Source: Candidatus Heimdallarchaeota archaeon LC_3 (GTDB lineage Archaea > Asgardarchaeota > Heimdallarchaeia > Hodarchaeales > LC-3). Taken from it: 64,000 nucleotides of DNA. Below the pieces are notes generated by a model. It was not told the origin of the DNA. It searched no databases and was given only the letters and a program-made list of their open reading frames with translations. Location: contig MDVS01000150.1 in NCBI GenBank assembly GCA_001940645.1, positions 22,010 through 86,009 of the forward strand, written 5' to 3'. Positions 8,966-18,577 of the stretch are shown here, piece by piece (position 1 is the stretch's first letter; each line of letters opens with the position of its first letter). Made by a program: the position numbers and the translations under genes.

Positions 8966-9445
8966 GTGGCTCTAATGCAATCTAAACGCGTTTTATGGGA
9001 ACGAATCATAAAACTATTTGAAAAAGATTATCCATCAGTAACTTCTAAAACAGATATACTTACACTTGCTGTTAATACCTTAGAAAAACTACCCCATTTT
9101 CATTGGACTGGGATTTATTGGTTAAACAATGATGTATTGGAACTAGATTACTATATCGGAAAACCAACAGATCACGTACATATTAATGTTGGTCAAGGTG
9201 TTTGTGGAACAGCTGTTTCGGAAAATCGTGATATTATTATTGAAGACGTCCTTAAAATAGATAATTATCTAACTTGTTCAAATGAAACCAGATCAGAAAT
9301 AGTTGTTTTAATAAAAAAAAGTGATGGAACAATTTTAGGTCAAATTGATGTTGATTCTGATCAAGTAGGAGCCTTTGATGAAACAGATCGCTCTAATATG
9401 GAAATTATTGCGAATAAAATATCCAATTATATCGAAAACAATTGA
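8966..9445 (+). CDS. msrC: GAF-domain free methionine-(R)-sulfoxide reductase (fRMsr-like)
   Basis: A single-domain GAF protein of 159 residues from GTG at 8966, or 156 from the ATG at 8975. Family signatures are FHWTGIYWL, GQGVCGTAVSEN, IIEDV, then TCSNETRSEIVV and IDVDSDQVGAFDE. fRMsr reduces free Met-R-sulfoxide using three cysteines. Here the catalytic Cys (TCSNE) and one resolving Cys (GVCGTA) are kept, but the third, normally in a CTRIP-like segment just before GKGVCG, is replaced (KPTDHVHINVG). Activity with one resolving cysteine is plausible. It points to oxidative-stress protection in the cytosol. It stands alone, divergent from the AdoHcy hydrolase-like gene, and its stop lies 2 bp from the convergent gene at 9448. 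Confidence 0.75.
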   Translation: MALMQSKRVLWERIIKLFEKDYPSVTSKTDILTLAVNTLEKLPHFHWTGIYWLNNDVLELDYYIGKPTDHVHINVGQGVCGTAVSENRDIIIEDVLKIDNYLTCSNETRSEIVVLIKKSDGTILGQIDVDSDQVGAFDETDRSNMEIIANKISNYIENN

Positions 9446-9447
9446 TT

Positions 9448-10998
9448 TTAATTTGTTGAAAAAAAATTATGTGTGAACCCATACAAACTACTACCCAGGC
9501 AAGTGTATAAGTCATTATCAATAGTAGCATGCTTTTTTTTATTGGATGCAGGATTTTGGAAGTGATTAAACCAAATGTTGTAACAAATATTACAAATTAT
9601 TGCTAGACAGCTTCCACACTGATTTTGATCTTCATTGACATTTCCTAATTTCGTCCTACAGCCTAAACAGAATAATCCTTTAACATTGGACTTGATATAA
9701 GAATAATTATTTTTATTAATTAGAGGTTTTTTACCATCCTCAATAATATTAATTTTTGATCCAAGTTTTGCTTCTTCAAGAATATTTACTCGGGATGGTC
9801 CTAATGTATCATTTATTTGATATAAAAGATGTAGCCAATGGATTTCCGTTGTGATAGCAATCAATGACTTAAGATAAACTTTTTTTATAGTTGGTGTAGT
9901 TGTATCATCACGTTCAATCCAATCTTTAAACACAACAAACATTTCATGTTTGTAGAGTTCATTTACATGATTCCAGATACGAATAAAAATATCAAATGTA
10001 TTGAAAATTATTACATTGTCAAGAATAATATCTGTTTTATAAGGAACAAAGATTTTTTCATAGAAAACATCCTGAGACATTTCAGAGAAGTCCTGATGAT
10101 TCAATATACACAGAACAACATAGGAAATTGTGTGCCAACTGAAAACTTTTTTTAAAGGAGTAAATACTCTAAACAATACACCTAAATCACTTTCAGCTCT
10201 GATAAAAGGACTTGTATGTGATAGGACCATATCTGCCCAAGGTGTGTTTTGTTGTAATATTTGAATATAGGAATTATGAAAAGAAAATCTGATATCTCTG
10301 TCTGTTTCTTGAATATAATGTCTTAGATATGCTCTTATTGTATGTTCTGGACCAAATTCATTTATGAAAAATCTGGTTGAACTTCCAAATATTTTTGTTA
10401 TCGAATTAATGCTTATTAAATTGTAGTGTTTTCTTGCATCAATAACATTTTTTATTATTTCAAAAATATCCAAATGTCGAGGGTCTATTTCACTTAATAA
10501 TAAAACTGGTCGATTATAATCCCAATCTGAATAACAAAATAATTCTCCTACTAAATACCAATAGATAAATGGGCTAATCACTTCAAAGTCCCGGTATTGA
10601 TAATTTAAGCTTTTAATCAATTTAAATAGAACCAGAAGATTAGCGTATTCCAATTGTGTTGAAATCGAAATTATACTCTTTTCAAATTCTTCGCACAAAT
10701 TAGGATATTGAACGAGTAATTTCGAAAGAAAATTGGGAAAAGATTCGTTATGATAACTAATTTCAGCATAAGTTTTAAGAAAAGAACCAAAAATTATTTC
10801 ATTTATATTATCAAACGGACAATTTACTTTGATAAGCTCTATAAATTCAAAACAATCAATGTAGTTTGATTCAATTGAATTTTCTTCAACAAATAGGAAA
10901 AAATTATTTAAGAAATTTTTTTGAAAATTTTCTTGAATGTTAAGAAAAGAATAGATGTCCTTTAGTAAGGAGTCCAATTCTATTTGATTAGAAATCAT
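9448..10998 (-). CDS. Hypothetical helical protein with C-terminal RING-like zinc cluster
   Basis: 516 residues, ATG start at 10998. The first ~430 residues are predicted helical with many aromatic residues and no known domain. The last ~75 residues carry a cysteine array: CLGC, then CGSC 13 residues later, then CNIC four residues on, a His and a final Cys (YTCLG). This spacing could bind two zinc ions in a RING or B-box-like manner. It lies 119 bp downstream of the DNA methyltransferase at 11118-12854 on the same strand and may be co-transcribed with it. It could be a substrate-binding or effector partner, but no function can be read from the sequence. No membrane segments. Confidence 0.55.
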   Translation of the reverse strand: MISNQIELDSLLKDIYSFLNIQENFQKNFLNNFFLFVEENSIESNYIDCFEFIELIKVNCPFDNINEIIFGSFLKTYAEISYHNESFPNFLSKLLVQYPNLCEEFEKSIISISTQLEYANLLVLFKLIKSLNYQYRDFEVISPFIYWYLVGELFCYSDWDYNRPVLLLSEIDPRHLDIFEIIKNVIDARKHYNLISINSITKIFGSSTRFFINEFGPEHTIRAYLRHYIQETDRDIRFSFHNSYIQILQQNTPWADMVLSHTSPFIRAESDLGVLFRVFTPLKKVFSWHTISYVVLCILNHQDFSEMSQDVFYEKIFVPYKTDIILDNVIIFNTFDIFIRIWNHVNELYKHEMFVVFKDWIERDDTTTPTIKKVYLKSLIAITTEIHWLHLLYQINDTLGPSRVNILEEAKLGSKINIIEDGKKPLINKNNYSYIKSNVKGLFCLGCRTKLGNVNEDQNQCGSCLAIICNICYNIWFNHFQNPASNKKKHATIDNDLYTCLGSSLYGFTHNFFSTN

Positions 10999-11117
10999 TT
11001 TTTTGACACATAATTTGTTGTGAACTAAACTATCTCTAAAGAAACGAAAGTTGTAAAAAAAGGTTTCTTAACTACCGAATTTTCGAAAAAATTAATAAGC
11101 AGTATCAGAAGATTAGA

Positions 11118-12854
11118 TTAATTTTTCAATAGCAATTCAGTAAATTCAATATAATCCTCTTTTGTAATCTTTTTAATATCAAATTTTGAATTTAAACTGC
11201 TATAGGTATCCAAAAAATTTTCAAATGAGATGTTATTAAGTAATATTTTAATATCCATTCTCATGAGTATATCTTTTGTGTATGGTCGTTTGTTATCGAG
11301 GAATACTATAGAAGAAAGATAGTTAAAAACTATTTTTGAATTTAATAATCCCCAAACAATGAGTGCATCTGTTTGATGATCAAACGAGAGAAAATAACAT
11401 GTATCATCAAGCATAACTGGTTTATTATCTATAGGAGGAATATAAGTAAAGTTTATTTTTTTATTAAATCCTGAAACAGCAATTTTATATCTCTTAAATG
11501 AATAATCTCCTACACCAAAAATTGAAAACTTTGGTTTATTCTTATAAATAATAGATTTTCTTAATTCAAATAAACTCTCAACTCCAATAAGGTACAACCA
11601 ACTTTTAGGAAAATATTCTTTAATGTAATTTGTATTTTGACCTATATTTGACTGTGTTACAATCAATTTCTTGCTTGTAGATTTGATCATAAGTTGATTT
11701 AAATGTGAACTTTTTACTAAAGGATAAATTAGGTCTTCTTCAATGTCAACTTTCTTATTCAATCCATTCACATAAGTCTTGGGATGAGTTTCATCTAATA
11801 CCAACAGTTTAGTAGCATCGTGTTTAATACCTTGACGCCATACAAATGGTGATATTCCTTCAATAAAACCCACTTTATCATATAATTCTATGTTAGAAAC
11901 AAATTTTTTCCTGATTATACCAAATTCATATAATAATTTATCAGGCCTATAAAAAGAATATACATTACACGTCTTTACTTCAGAAGGACCTTTTTTAAAA
12001 ATAAATAATCCTGCACTTATGTTAACCTTGAATTCTTTTGATGTATCAATTAAAAAAGCTTTACAATCTTGTAAACTAACATTATATTTATCCATATTGC
12101 GGATTAAATTTCTTATTACGGTGTATTTTAGTAAAAATGCAAAAATTGTATTTTCTGGTAATGACTTTATTAAATTAAAAATAATATTCTCAGAAATGTC
12201 GAAATTTGCCTTTCCTGTTATCGCGTCCAGTCCTTTAAGAGCAGTAAGATTTTTCTTGACAGGTATGTTATCTGAATTTAATTTAGATAATTCAGCATTA
12301 GTCAACCATGGCGGATTACCTAAAGCAATGATTTGATCACTTTTTCTTATATTTTTTCTTTTTAAAAGCTCTTCAAGATCAATTTTAAAAATATTTCCTT
12401 TAATAAAATGAATTTCAGAATTTTTTTTGTTATTAAGTTGCGAGATTAAAATTTTCTTTTTAAAAGCGTGTTCATAAGAAGGTTGAATATCAATAGCTAT
12501 TATTTTTTTTAATGCTGGGAAATATTTCAAGGCTGAAATCACAAAATTTCCCTCTCCACAGGTAGGTTCAATTACTATATCTGGATTAAAACCTAAATTA
12601 AAAAGAAATTCACATATATGATTAGTTAATGAGTATGGAGTTTGAAAGTCACCAAAATCTCTTCCAGATTGATCATAACTATAAAAAGATTCCTTTTGGC
12701 TAGAAAATTGGTAAACTTCATCAATATTGTTAAAAAAATTACTTATTAATAGTTGTTCATTTATAATTGAATTGATTTTGTAAACAGATTTATTTTTTTT
12801 TAATGAATCAGTCAATTTATTGATAAAAACAATAAAATTTTGTTCTTTGGACAC
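11118..12854 (-). CDS. N6-adenine DNA methyltransferase (Eco57I/TaqI-like)
   Basis: 578 residues, GTG start at 12854. All marks of the gamma-type N6-adenine methyltransferases are present: GDFQTP at 68-73 (motif X), motif I EPTCGEGNF at 96-104, AIDIQPS near 121 (motif II), GNIF near 153 (motif III) and catalytic NPPW at 180-183. The C-terminal half probably holds the target-recognition domain (KYTVIRNLIRNM, then YIPPIDNKPVM, FDHQTDALIVWGLLNS), similar to Eco57I/BREX-type enzymes. No nuclease domain is fused and none is adjacent, so this is an orphan methyltransferase or the modification half of an unrecognised system. The zinc-cluster protein at 9448-10998 follows it on the same strand. Confidence 0.8.
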   Translation of the reverse strand: MSKEQNFIVFINKLTDSLKKNKSVYKINSIINEQLLISNFFNNIDEVYQFSSQKESFYSYDQSGRDFGDFQTPYSLTNHICEFLFNLGFNPDIVIEPTCGEGNFVISALKYFPALKKIIAIDIQPSYEHAFKKKILISQLNNKKNSEIHFIKGNIFKIDLEELLKRKNIRKSDQIIALGNPPWLTNAELSKLNSDNIPVKKNLTALKGLDAITGKANFDISENIIFNLIKSLPENTIFAFLLKYTVIRNLIRNMDKYNVSLQDCKAFLIDTSKEFKVNISAGLFIFKKGPSEVKTCNVYSFYRPDKLLYEFGIIRKKFVSNIELYDKVGFIEGISPFVWRQGIKHDATKLLVLDETHPKTYVNGLNKKVDIEEDLIYPLVKSSHLNQLMIKSTSKKLIVTQSNIGQNTNYIKEYFPKSWLYLIGVESLFELRKSIIYKNKPKFSIFGVGDYSFKRYKIAVSGFNKKINFTYIPPIDNKPVMLDDTCYFLSFDHQTDALIVWGLLNSKIVFNYLSSIVFLDNKRPYTKDILMRMDIKILLNNISFENFLDTYSSLNSKFDIKKITKEDYIEFTELLLKN

Positions 12855-13261
12855 TATTAAACCAACAAATACATACTATCAATAAGATTCTAAAAAAAAT
12901 ATTTCTCTAATTTATTTTGAAATTCTAATATAACTGAAATTATAAGTATCTGCTATCCCTAAGATTGAAATTTTCCTTCTTCGATTTGAACGTAAATGTT
13001 CTATTATAGTGTCTTTAGTTGAAGCCAATCATATGACTATAATCTGTTAAATGCGAATTTAAGTATATTTTGGTAAATATTTAGTTTTTAACGAGGTTTA
13101 TCAAGTTTATGATGAAGTTTTGAACTTTAAATTAATTTCAATTTATTTTTAATTCCAGAAGTTCACTCATAGCTTTAATTTAGAAGATGAAAAATATGTG
13201 CTAACTAATAAAATTTAAACATAAAGATAATAATATTTTCGGGAAAAAAGCTGTTAAAATT
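12855..13261. other. Intergenic, nothing recognised
   Basis: About 400 AT-rich bases between the methyltransferase start and the 3' end of the frameshifted tam gene. No open frame of note, RNA gene or repeat was seen. It should contain the methyltransferase promoter. Confidence 0.4.
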
Positions 13262-14019
13262 CTAATTTTTTATAGCTACAATAAAAATTCTTTTGAACGG
13301 AAAAATTGTCTTGCCATCGTATTCTTGGACATAAAATTGTTGAATTTTAGAGGTATATTGTTTTAAAAACTTTGATTTCATGTTTTCGTCTAATTTTTTT
13401 AAAAAAGGTCTCAATGCACTCCCCTTCATCCATTCAACAACAGGATTTTCCCCTTCAAGAAAATGAGAATAAATTGTTTGCCAAATATTTACCAGTTTAG
13501 ATATTGGATTTAAAATTCGATAATAATGAGAAATATCTAACACAGGCATTTCTCTTATTAGAGGAATTAATGATTCAGCCCACGGACCGGTTTTAGCAGT
13601 TTCATAAATATTTTTATGAGTGGGTGCTTCAAAATTATTTGGCATTTGTATAGCTAAAACTCCATTTGGATTCAAATGATTCATAAGTATTGGAAAAAGT
13701 TTTTCATGATTATCTAACCAGTGAAGTGTAGCATTAGAAAAAATTAAGTCGCATTTTTCATCCGGAATCCATTTATCGATGTCTTCTAGGACCCACGTTA
13801 TCTCTTCAGATAAATTTTTAGCTTTCTTTAGCATCTCCTCTGAAGAATCAATTCCAATAACCTTAGTTCGTTAATTAATATTGTCACATTACCTGGTCCA
13901 CATCCAAGGTCATAAATAAGCTTTGGATTTTCTAGAGGAATTTGGCCCAATAAATCTAAAGCTGGTCTTAGTCTTTCATTTTCAAACGAAAGATACAGTG
14001 AAGGATCCCAATTATCCAT
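13262..14019 (-). pseudogene. tam: Trans-aconitate 2-methyltransferase, frameshifted
   Basis: Two overlapping frames together make one complete Tam protein. The upstream frame starts best at the ATG at 14019 (MDNWDPSLYLSFENERLRP, the family's usual first line) and carries motif I LIYDLGCGPGNVT. The downstream frame continues with VIGIDSSEEMLKKA, IFSNATLHWL, GVLAIQMPNN, GPWAES, VEWMKGSALRPFL and FPFKRIFIVA, all diagnostic. The break is near 13858-13867 (GAACTAAGG), where one missing base or two extra bases separate the frames. Tam methylates trans-aconitate with SAM and is mainly a bacterial enzyme, so acquisition from bacteria is likely. Either the gene is freshly broken or the read is in error, since the rest is well conserved. 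It follows the PPOX gene by 22 bp on the same strand. Confidence 0.82.
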
Positions 14020-14041
14020 ATCAAATCTTTTCCATATCTCT

Positions 14042-14527
14042 TCATTCTGTTGAATCCTTAAATTTCCATCGTGTTGGGGTTCCAGCATAATCATTCATAT
14101 CCCAACAAAAAGCTTTGGTTTTTTTTACCCGATAAAATGGAGGAGGATGATCTATATTGTATTTTCTCATATAATCCTTTTGTATCACCTTAATTAAATC
14201 TTTATTTTCCTCGATTGCAACCGTCCCTTCTATTATTACTGTCTTGGTCCCACTTTCTGAGTGAATAACAATATGGGGATTTTTAGCTAAATTTTTACGA
14301 TTTTGTGTTTCTAAGCCTCCCCCAAAATAAAAATTATCATTAATCCATGATCCCCAAATCGGAATTGCATGGGGACGTCCATCTGATCTTGTAGTACTTA
14401 ACCAATAATTTTTTGCATTCTTCATCTCATTTTGTACAAAATCCCAACTAAGCAATCCATTATCTGATTTTTCAATACCATAATTAGGTATATATGGACG
14501 ATCACGAGTTTTTTCTTGTTTCTTCAT
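14042..14527 (-). CDS. Pyridoxamine 5'-phosphate oxidase-family FMN/F420 protein
   Basis: 161 residues forming a single split-barrel flavin-binding domain. Family marks are YWLSTTRSDGRPHAIPIWG (strands 1-2 and the phosphate loop), FYFGGGLETQNRKNLAKNP and VIHSESGTKTVIIEGTV. These proteins bind FMN or F420 and reduce small molecules or act in stress; the substrate cannot be told. The C-terminus ends with YAGTPTRWKF, as in several members of the family. ATG start at 14527; first gene of a likely two-gene unit with tam. The next 1.2 kb upstream is gene-poor. Confidence 0.75.
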   Translation of the reverse strand: MKKQEKTRDRPYIPNYGIEKSDNGLLSWDFVQNEMKNAKNYWLSTTRSDGRPHAIPIWGSWINDNFYFGGGLETQNRKNLAKNPHIVIHSESGTKTVIIEGTVAIEENKDLIKVIQKDYMRKYNIDHPPPFYRVKKTKAFCWDMNDYAGTPTRWKFKDSTE

Positions 14528-15052
14528 AAAACTTGTTGGTTTATTATAGTTTTAAATATATTTTTCATAAACTTCATGGAGTTAATGAAGTAATTTCACT
14601 ATTTAGAGAAAGTAGGATACAATGAAAATAAAAATAGTCATATAACCACTTATTCACAACCAAAAAGGAGAAGTAAAATTTACTTATGAATTTTCAAAAG
14701 AAATAATGAATTATTATTGGAGTAAAATAAAAAACCATTGTTTAAAGGAAGAGGATTATTATCAAAATAATTCAAAAAAATCTGCGAAATATATCTTAGC
14801 AAATAAATCCTAGAGATTTCCTAATACCTATTTGCAGCCTAAGATTGTCTTATTCATTTCATCATGATTGGGAGCATTAAGTTTTAGAAAAATTAAAATA
14901 ATTGTTGGCAGCAATTGGATATTTTTAAATTAATTATTTTGTTCTTCAAAGGTCTTTTCATTAATATTTATTATAATTCATTTGCAGCATGAATTTTTGT
15001 CGGATGATTTTTATTAGCTAATATTAGTTTAAGATTTTCAAAAGAAAACAAA

Positions 15053-15092
15053 TTTACCTGCAAACCATTTTCCGAATCTCTTTGCAGGTAAA
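15053..15092. repeat. Perfect 12-bp inverted repeat, 16-nt loop
   Basis: Left arm tttacctgcaaa (15053-15064) and right arm tttgcaggtaaa (15081-15092) are exact reverse complements separated by 16 bases. The next bases do not pair, so the stem is exactly 12 bp with 5 G/C pairs, notable in such AT-rich DNA. A smaller hairpin taggt-tttt-accta follows at 15098-15111. It could be an operator, a transcript hairpin or a scar of a mobile element; no ORF lies directly beside it. Confidence 0.6.
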
Positions 15093-15134
15093 AAAAGTAG
15101 GTTTTTACCTAGATTTCAGTCTCATCTAGTGCAT

Positions 15135-15246
15135 TTAAAATATTAATCTTGAATTATTATAGGGTAATTCAATTGAAAATCTTGTTCCCTTTATTTACAG
15201 GATGCAAATTTTCAATAATAATTTTTCACCTATTCAAATCCTAAAT
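15135..15246 (-). pseudogene. Histidine kinase C-terminal remnant
   Basis: On the minus strand a short frame reads KIIIENLHPVNKGNK, and a neighbouring frame continues as KGTRFSIELPYNNS followed by a stop at 15135. This is the usual end of a histidine kinase ATPase domain (KxIIExHGG ... GxGTxFxIELP). The two pieces are in different frames, a stop precedes KIIIENLH, and nothing of the dimerisation or N box is seen further upstream, so only a decayed tail remains. The match is short, hence the modest confidence. Confidence 0.4.
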
Positions 15247-15766
15247 TCATAACTTTTTCTTATCTATTTACCCTATACGATATTAAATTAGTAATTTAAC
15301 AATATTTTTAAAATTCCTTTGTGTTTTGATTTCTCACATCTAAATTAGTAAATTTACTGAATATGGATGTACGAAAAAAAGATTAAATTCTCTTTATTTA
15401 ACAAGATTTGAGATTAATAGTTGAAATTATCTTTACTAAAAATTTAATAAAATAGAGTACTCTAGCATGCTAAAATTGGAATTTAACTTGGATCAATTTA
15501 GATTTAAGTTCTATAATAATATTTGTTAATTATTCCAATTTTACTATTTATTCTTAGTCTTTTATGTTTCTGTTTAGTAGAAAATAAGTCAATAATATTA
15601 CTGCGATGAGGGAGATGAACCTATTCTCTTAAGAAATGAAAAACTCAAATCATACCTTTTATCATAAAAGATAATCCATAATATCTAAAGGAGATAATTT
15701 AAAATGATAATAAATCAACTACCAGAGAAATAAAAAAACAAAACCAATTATTTTTTGGGCTTTTAT

Positions 15767-18418
15767 ATGTCTTCCACTAATCTTTATCTAAACCTAATTG
15801 ATTTAGATTATTATATGACAAATAATAATCAAAAAATTAATATTAGATTTTTTACTAAAGATATTAATAATCAATCAATAATTTTAGTAATAAACGACTA
15901 TTTTCCTTATTTTTATGTTGGATTTTCAAATGAAATTGAAGATATAATAAGAAAAAACTGTGATTTAAAAAATTGGCTTATTAGCAAAGAGATTTTAGAA
16001 AAAAAACTATATTTTGGTGGAAAAAAAGTAAAAGTAATTAAATTAATAGGTAAAATTCCATTCTTGGTTCCTAAATTAGCAAAAATAATTCTTAAAAATT
16101 CTTTAAAAGTTTATGAGGCTGATATACCGTTTGTAAAACGATTTGTTATTGATCGTAATATTTATTCCCTTCACCCAATCAGAATAACGTTGAAAAACGA
16201 GCAACTGATTGAATTAAAAAATAATAAAATATTGACTTTGTCTTATAATGATTTAAAGTCTGTAAATAGCGATTCTCTTGAAAATAAGTTTCATTTAACT
16301 TATTTTGCATTCGATATTGAAGTAGCAGCTGAAGAAGAATCAGTCCAACAATTATTTGAAAAATCAGAGAAAAGAATTATTGCTATTAGTGTTTGTTATG
16401 GAAATTATGTTACTGATCATAAAACAGAAGCTGAAATACTGCAAAACGAATCAGATTTAGGAGAAAAAAGACTAATTTCTTGGTTTCTAGAAAAAATTTC
16501 ATCAATAAATCCAGATGTTATTATTACATTCAATGGTGATTTGTTTGATTTTCCTTACATAATTAAAAGAATGGATCATCTAAATATTGCTACTCACTTA
16601 TTTGGTGTAACTAAAAACCCTCAAGATAATATTTATTATCAACAAGGAACAAAATCCTTTAGAATTAAAGGAAGAATATCTGTAGATCTTTTTTATAAAA
16701 CTTGGGGTTTACATCCAACTTCAGGAAAAAAAACTCTTAAAAATATTGCAGAAATGAAACTTGGATTATCTAAAGAAGAAAGACCAGAAAATTTTTATAA
16801 AATTTGGCATGAAGGAGTGATTGAGGGGATTTCTGTTTCTTACAACTTATTATTCAAATATTCTAAAAGAGATGCAGAATTAACATTTCTTCTCTTTGAA
16901 CCCTTGGAACAATTAGCTCAAGTAGATGCAGTAAAACTTGTCGGAATGCCTTCTGCTGATGGTATTGCTACTACTGCGCGAAACATTGGTGAATTTGAAC
17001 TATTTAGAGTGTGCTATAAAAAAAATATATTAATTCCTATGCTACCAACATCAGATGAAGTAAAAGCCCGCGAACAAGCAAAACGAATCTCTCCACATCG
17101 AGGAGGATTAGTCCTTGAACCTCCTGGTTCTTTTTTTTCAAGTGTCGGAATATTTGACTTTCGATCTATGTATCCAAGTATAATAAGTGCTTTCAATATA
17201 GGAGGAGAAAGTTATCATCCTCCAAAAAATAATCCTGATTTACCCGTTGAAAAACATTTTTTAAGTACACCTAGAACCAGTCTTGCAGAAATGATGTCAA
17301 ATATTCTTTCTGAAAGAGTTAAATATAAACTAGCTTATCAAAAGGCTAAAAAAGAAGGAAATTTGTCATTATCAGACATTGATGTTTTAAAACGAAGATC
17401 AACATCATTCAAGTTAGTAATGAATAGCACTTTTGGGTCGCACAATTATCCTCGAGGAAGATTTTTTTCAAAAAATGTATCTGATTCTATAACGGAAATC
17501 GGACGGTCTTATATCCGCTGGCTTGAGGACGAAGTAAAGATTTATAATTCTAACTATGAAGTAATATATGGTGATACTGATAGTGCCTTTGTTTGGTTTA
17601 AAAATAATAGTATCCAAGAAATAACTAAAGGGTATGAATTAAATGATGAGAAGAATAAAGAAATAGCATTTTTTAAGGTAAACAATCTTGTGAACTACTT
17701 AAATTCGAAATTAAAAAAACCAATGGAACTGGAAGTGGAAGATATAGCATATCGAATGGCTTTTAAAACAGGAAGAAGAAAAGCTTATTCATATGCAAAT
17801 ATGTCAGGAGAACTTTTTATAAAAGGATTTGAGGCAGTTCGTGCTGATTGGTCTATTCTTGCCCGTGAAGTGCAAACGAAAGTACTACACACACTTCTAA
17901 CAATTCCTAAAGGAGGAGAAGATGAAGCTAAAAAGGTATTAATGAATTATGTTAAAAAACTTCATTCCCTTTCTCATTTTGAACTTATCAAAGAAGTTGT
18001 GATTTATTCTCCGATTAAACGTCCACCTTCAAAATATAGAACAGCAATACCTGTCGTTGGAGCTTTTTTGCATTTTTGTAAACAAAATAAATTTGATCCT
18101 GAAAAAAATTGGAAAGAATATGACAAATTTCCATGGGTAATTATTCCAGGCAAGGGAAACTTATCTAACCGTGCTCGTCACCCTAAATTTGTATCTCAAA
18201 TTGATAGAATTCACTATACTGATGAGATTGTAAGAGCAGCAGAACGTTTCGGTGTTAATCTTAGCTTCAGAAGGACAAATAAATCAACATTGCTTAAATA
18301 CATTGATCAGGTAACTCAAGAAGATTTAAAAAATGTCAATTCATCTAAATTATTATTTTCCAAACCATCAAAAAAAGAAAACAATTGGATTAAGAAATTT
18401 ATCCATGAAAAAAATTAA
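15767..18418 (+). CDS. polB: Family B DNA polymerase
   Basis: Replicative or repair polymerase with 3'-5' proofreading, 883 residues from the ATG at 15767 (a TTG 12 bases upstream is also in frame). The exonuclease motifs are intact: Exo I AFDIEV (about 183), Exo II FNGDLFDFPY (about 256) and Exo III YSKRDAE (about 367). The polymerase motifs are also intact: A DFRSMYPSII (about 464), B KLVMNSTFGSHN (about 549) and C YGDTDS (about 601). The downstream KxY-like block GRRKAYSYA and the thumb motif KGFEAVRADW are also present. Usual archaeal PolB is about 780-800 residues; this one is ~90 longer. Motif B has NSTFG where NSxYG is usual. No intein interrupts it. It is transcribed alone; Cdc6 lies 43 kb away. 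Confidence 0.95.
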   Translation: MSSTNLYLNLIDLDYYMTNNNQKINIRFFTKDINNQSIILVINDYFPYFYVGFSNEIEDIIRKNCDLKNWLISKEILEKKLYFGGKKVKVIKLIGKIPFLVPKLAKIILKNSLKVYEADIPFVKRFVIDRNIYSLHPIRITLKNEQLIELKNNKILTLSYNDLKSVNSDSLENKFHLTYFAFDIEVAAEEESVQQLFEKSEKRIIAISVCYGNYVTDHKTEAEILQNESDLGEKRLISWFLEKISSINPDVIITFNGDLFDFPYIIKRMDHLNIATHLFGVTKNPQDNIYYQQGTKSFRIKGRISVDLFYKTWGLHPTSGKKTLKNIAEMKLGLSKEERPENFYKIWHEGVIEGISVSYNLLFKYSKRDAELTFLLFEPLEQLAQVDAVKLVGMPSADGIATTARNIGEFELFRVCYKKNILIPMLPTSDEVKAREQAKRISPHRGGLVLEPPGSFFSSVGIFDFRSMYPSIISAFNIGGESYHPPKNNPDLPVEKHFLSTPRTSLAEMMSNILSERVKYKLAYQKAKKEGNLSLSDIDVLKRRSTSFKLVMNSTFGSHNYPRGRFFSKNVSDSITEIGRSYIRWLEDEVKIYNSNYEVIYGDTDSAFVWFKNNSIQEITKGYELNDEKNKEIAFFKVNNLVNYLNSKLKKPMELEVEDIAYRMAFKTGRRKAYSYANMSGELFIKGFEAVRADWSILAREVQTKVLHTLLTIPKGGEDEAKKVLMNYVKKLHSLSHFELIKEVVIYSPIKRPPSKYRTAIPVVGAFLHFCKQNKFDPEKNWKEYDKFPWVIIPGKGNLSNRARHPKFVSQIDRIHYTDEIVRAAERFGVNLSFRRTNKSTLLKYIDQVTQEDLKNVNSSKLLFSKPSKKENNWIKKFIHEKN

Positions 18419-18577
18419 ATTCTTATTTGAATATAAATTTTTCAAAAATGACTAATGAGATATTCATAATATTCCGTTTATTAAACAGTTTTAATTGAGT
18501 GGTAATAACTGTTAATGGAAGAACAAATATTAACCTAATAAGAATAAAAATTAAAAAATAATATTAAAGGTAGTTTA

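Larger units (their letters stand above)
14528..15766. other. 1.2 kb gene-poor region with gene remnants
   Basis: No intact gene is seen. The region holds decayed pieces. On the plus strand, about 14662-14812, there is a start-less frame of ~50 codons (GEVKFTYEFSKEIMNYYW and onward). On the minus strand there is a histidine-kinase C-terminus (separate entry). Also on the minus strand is a start-less frame of ~45 codons ending near 14970 (VKTYFFYLQRDSENGLQV, then FENLKLILANKNHP). A perfect inverted repeat lies at 15053-15092. The stretch just before PolB (15600-15766) should hold its promoter. The region reads as a small gene graveyard. Confidence 0.5.

Noticed and set aside
1830..12854. A complete restriction-modification or BREX-type defence system
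   Set aside because: Two methyltransferases are present, but there is no nuclease, helicase, PglZ or Brx-type gene near them.
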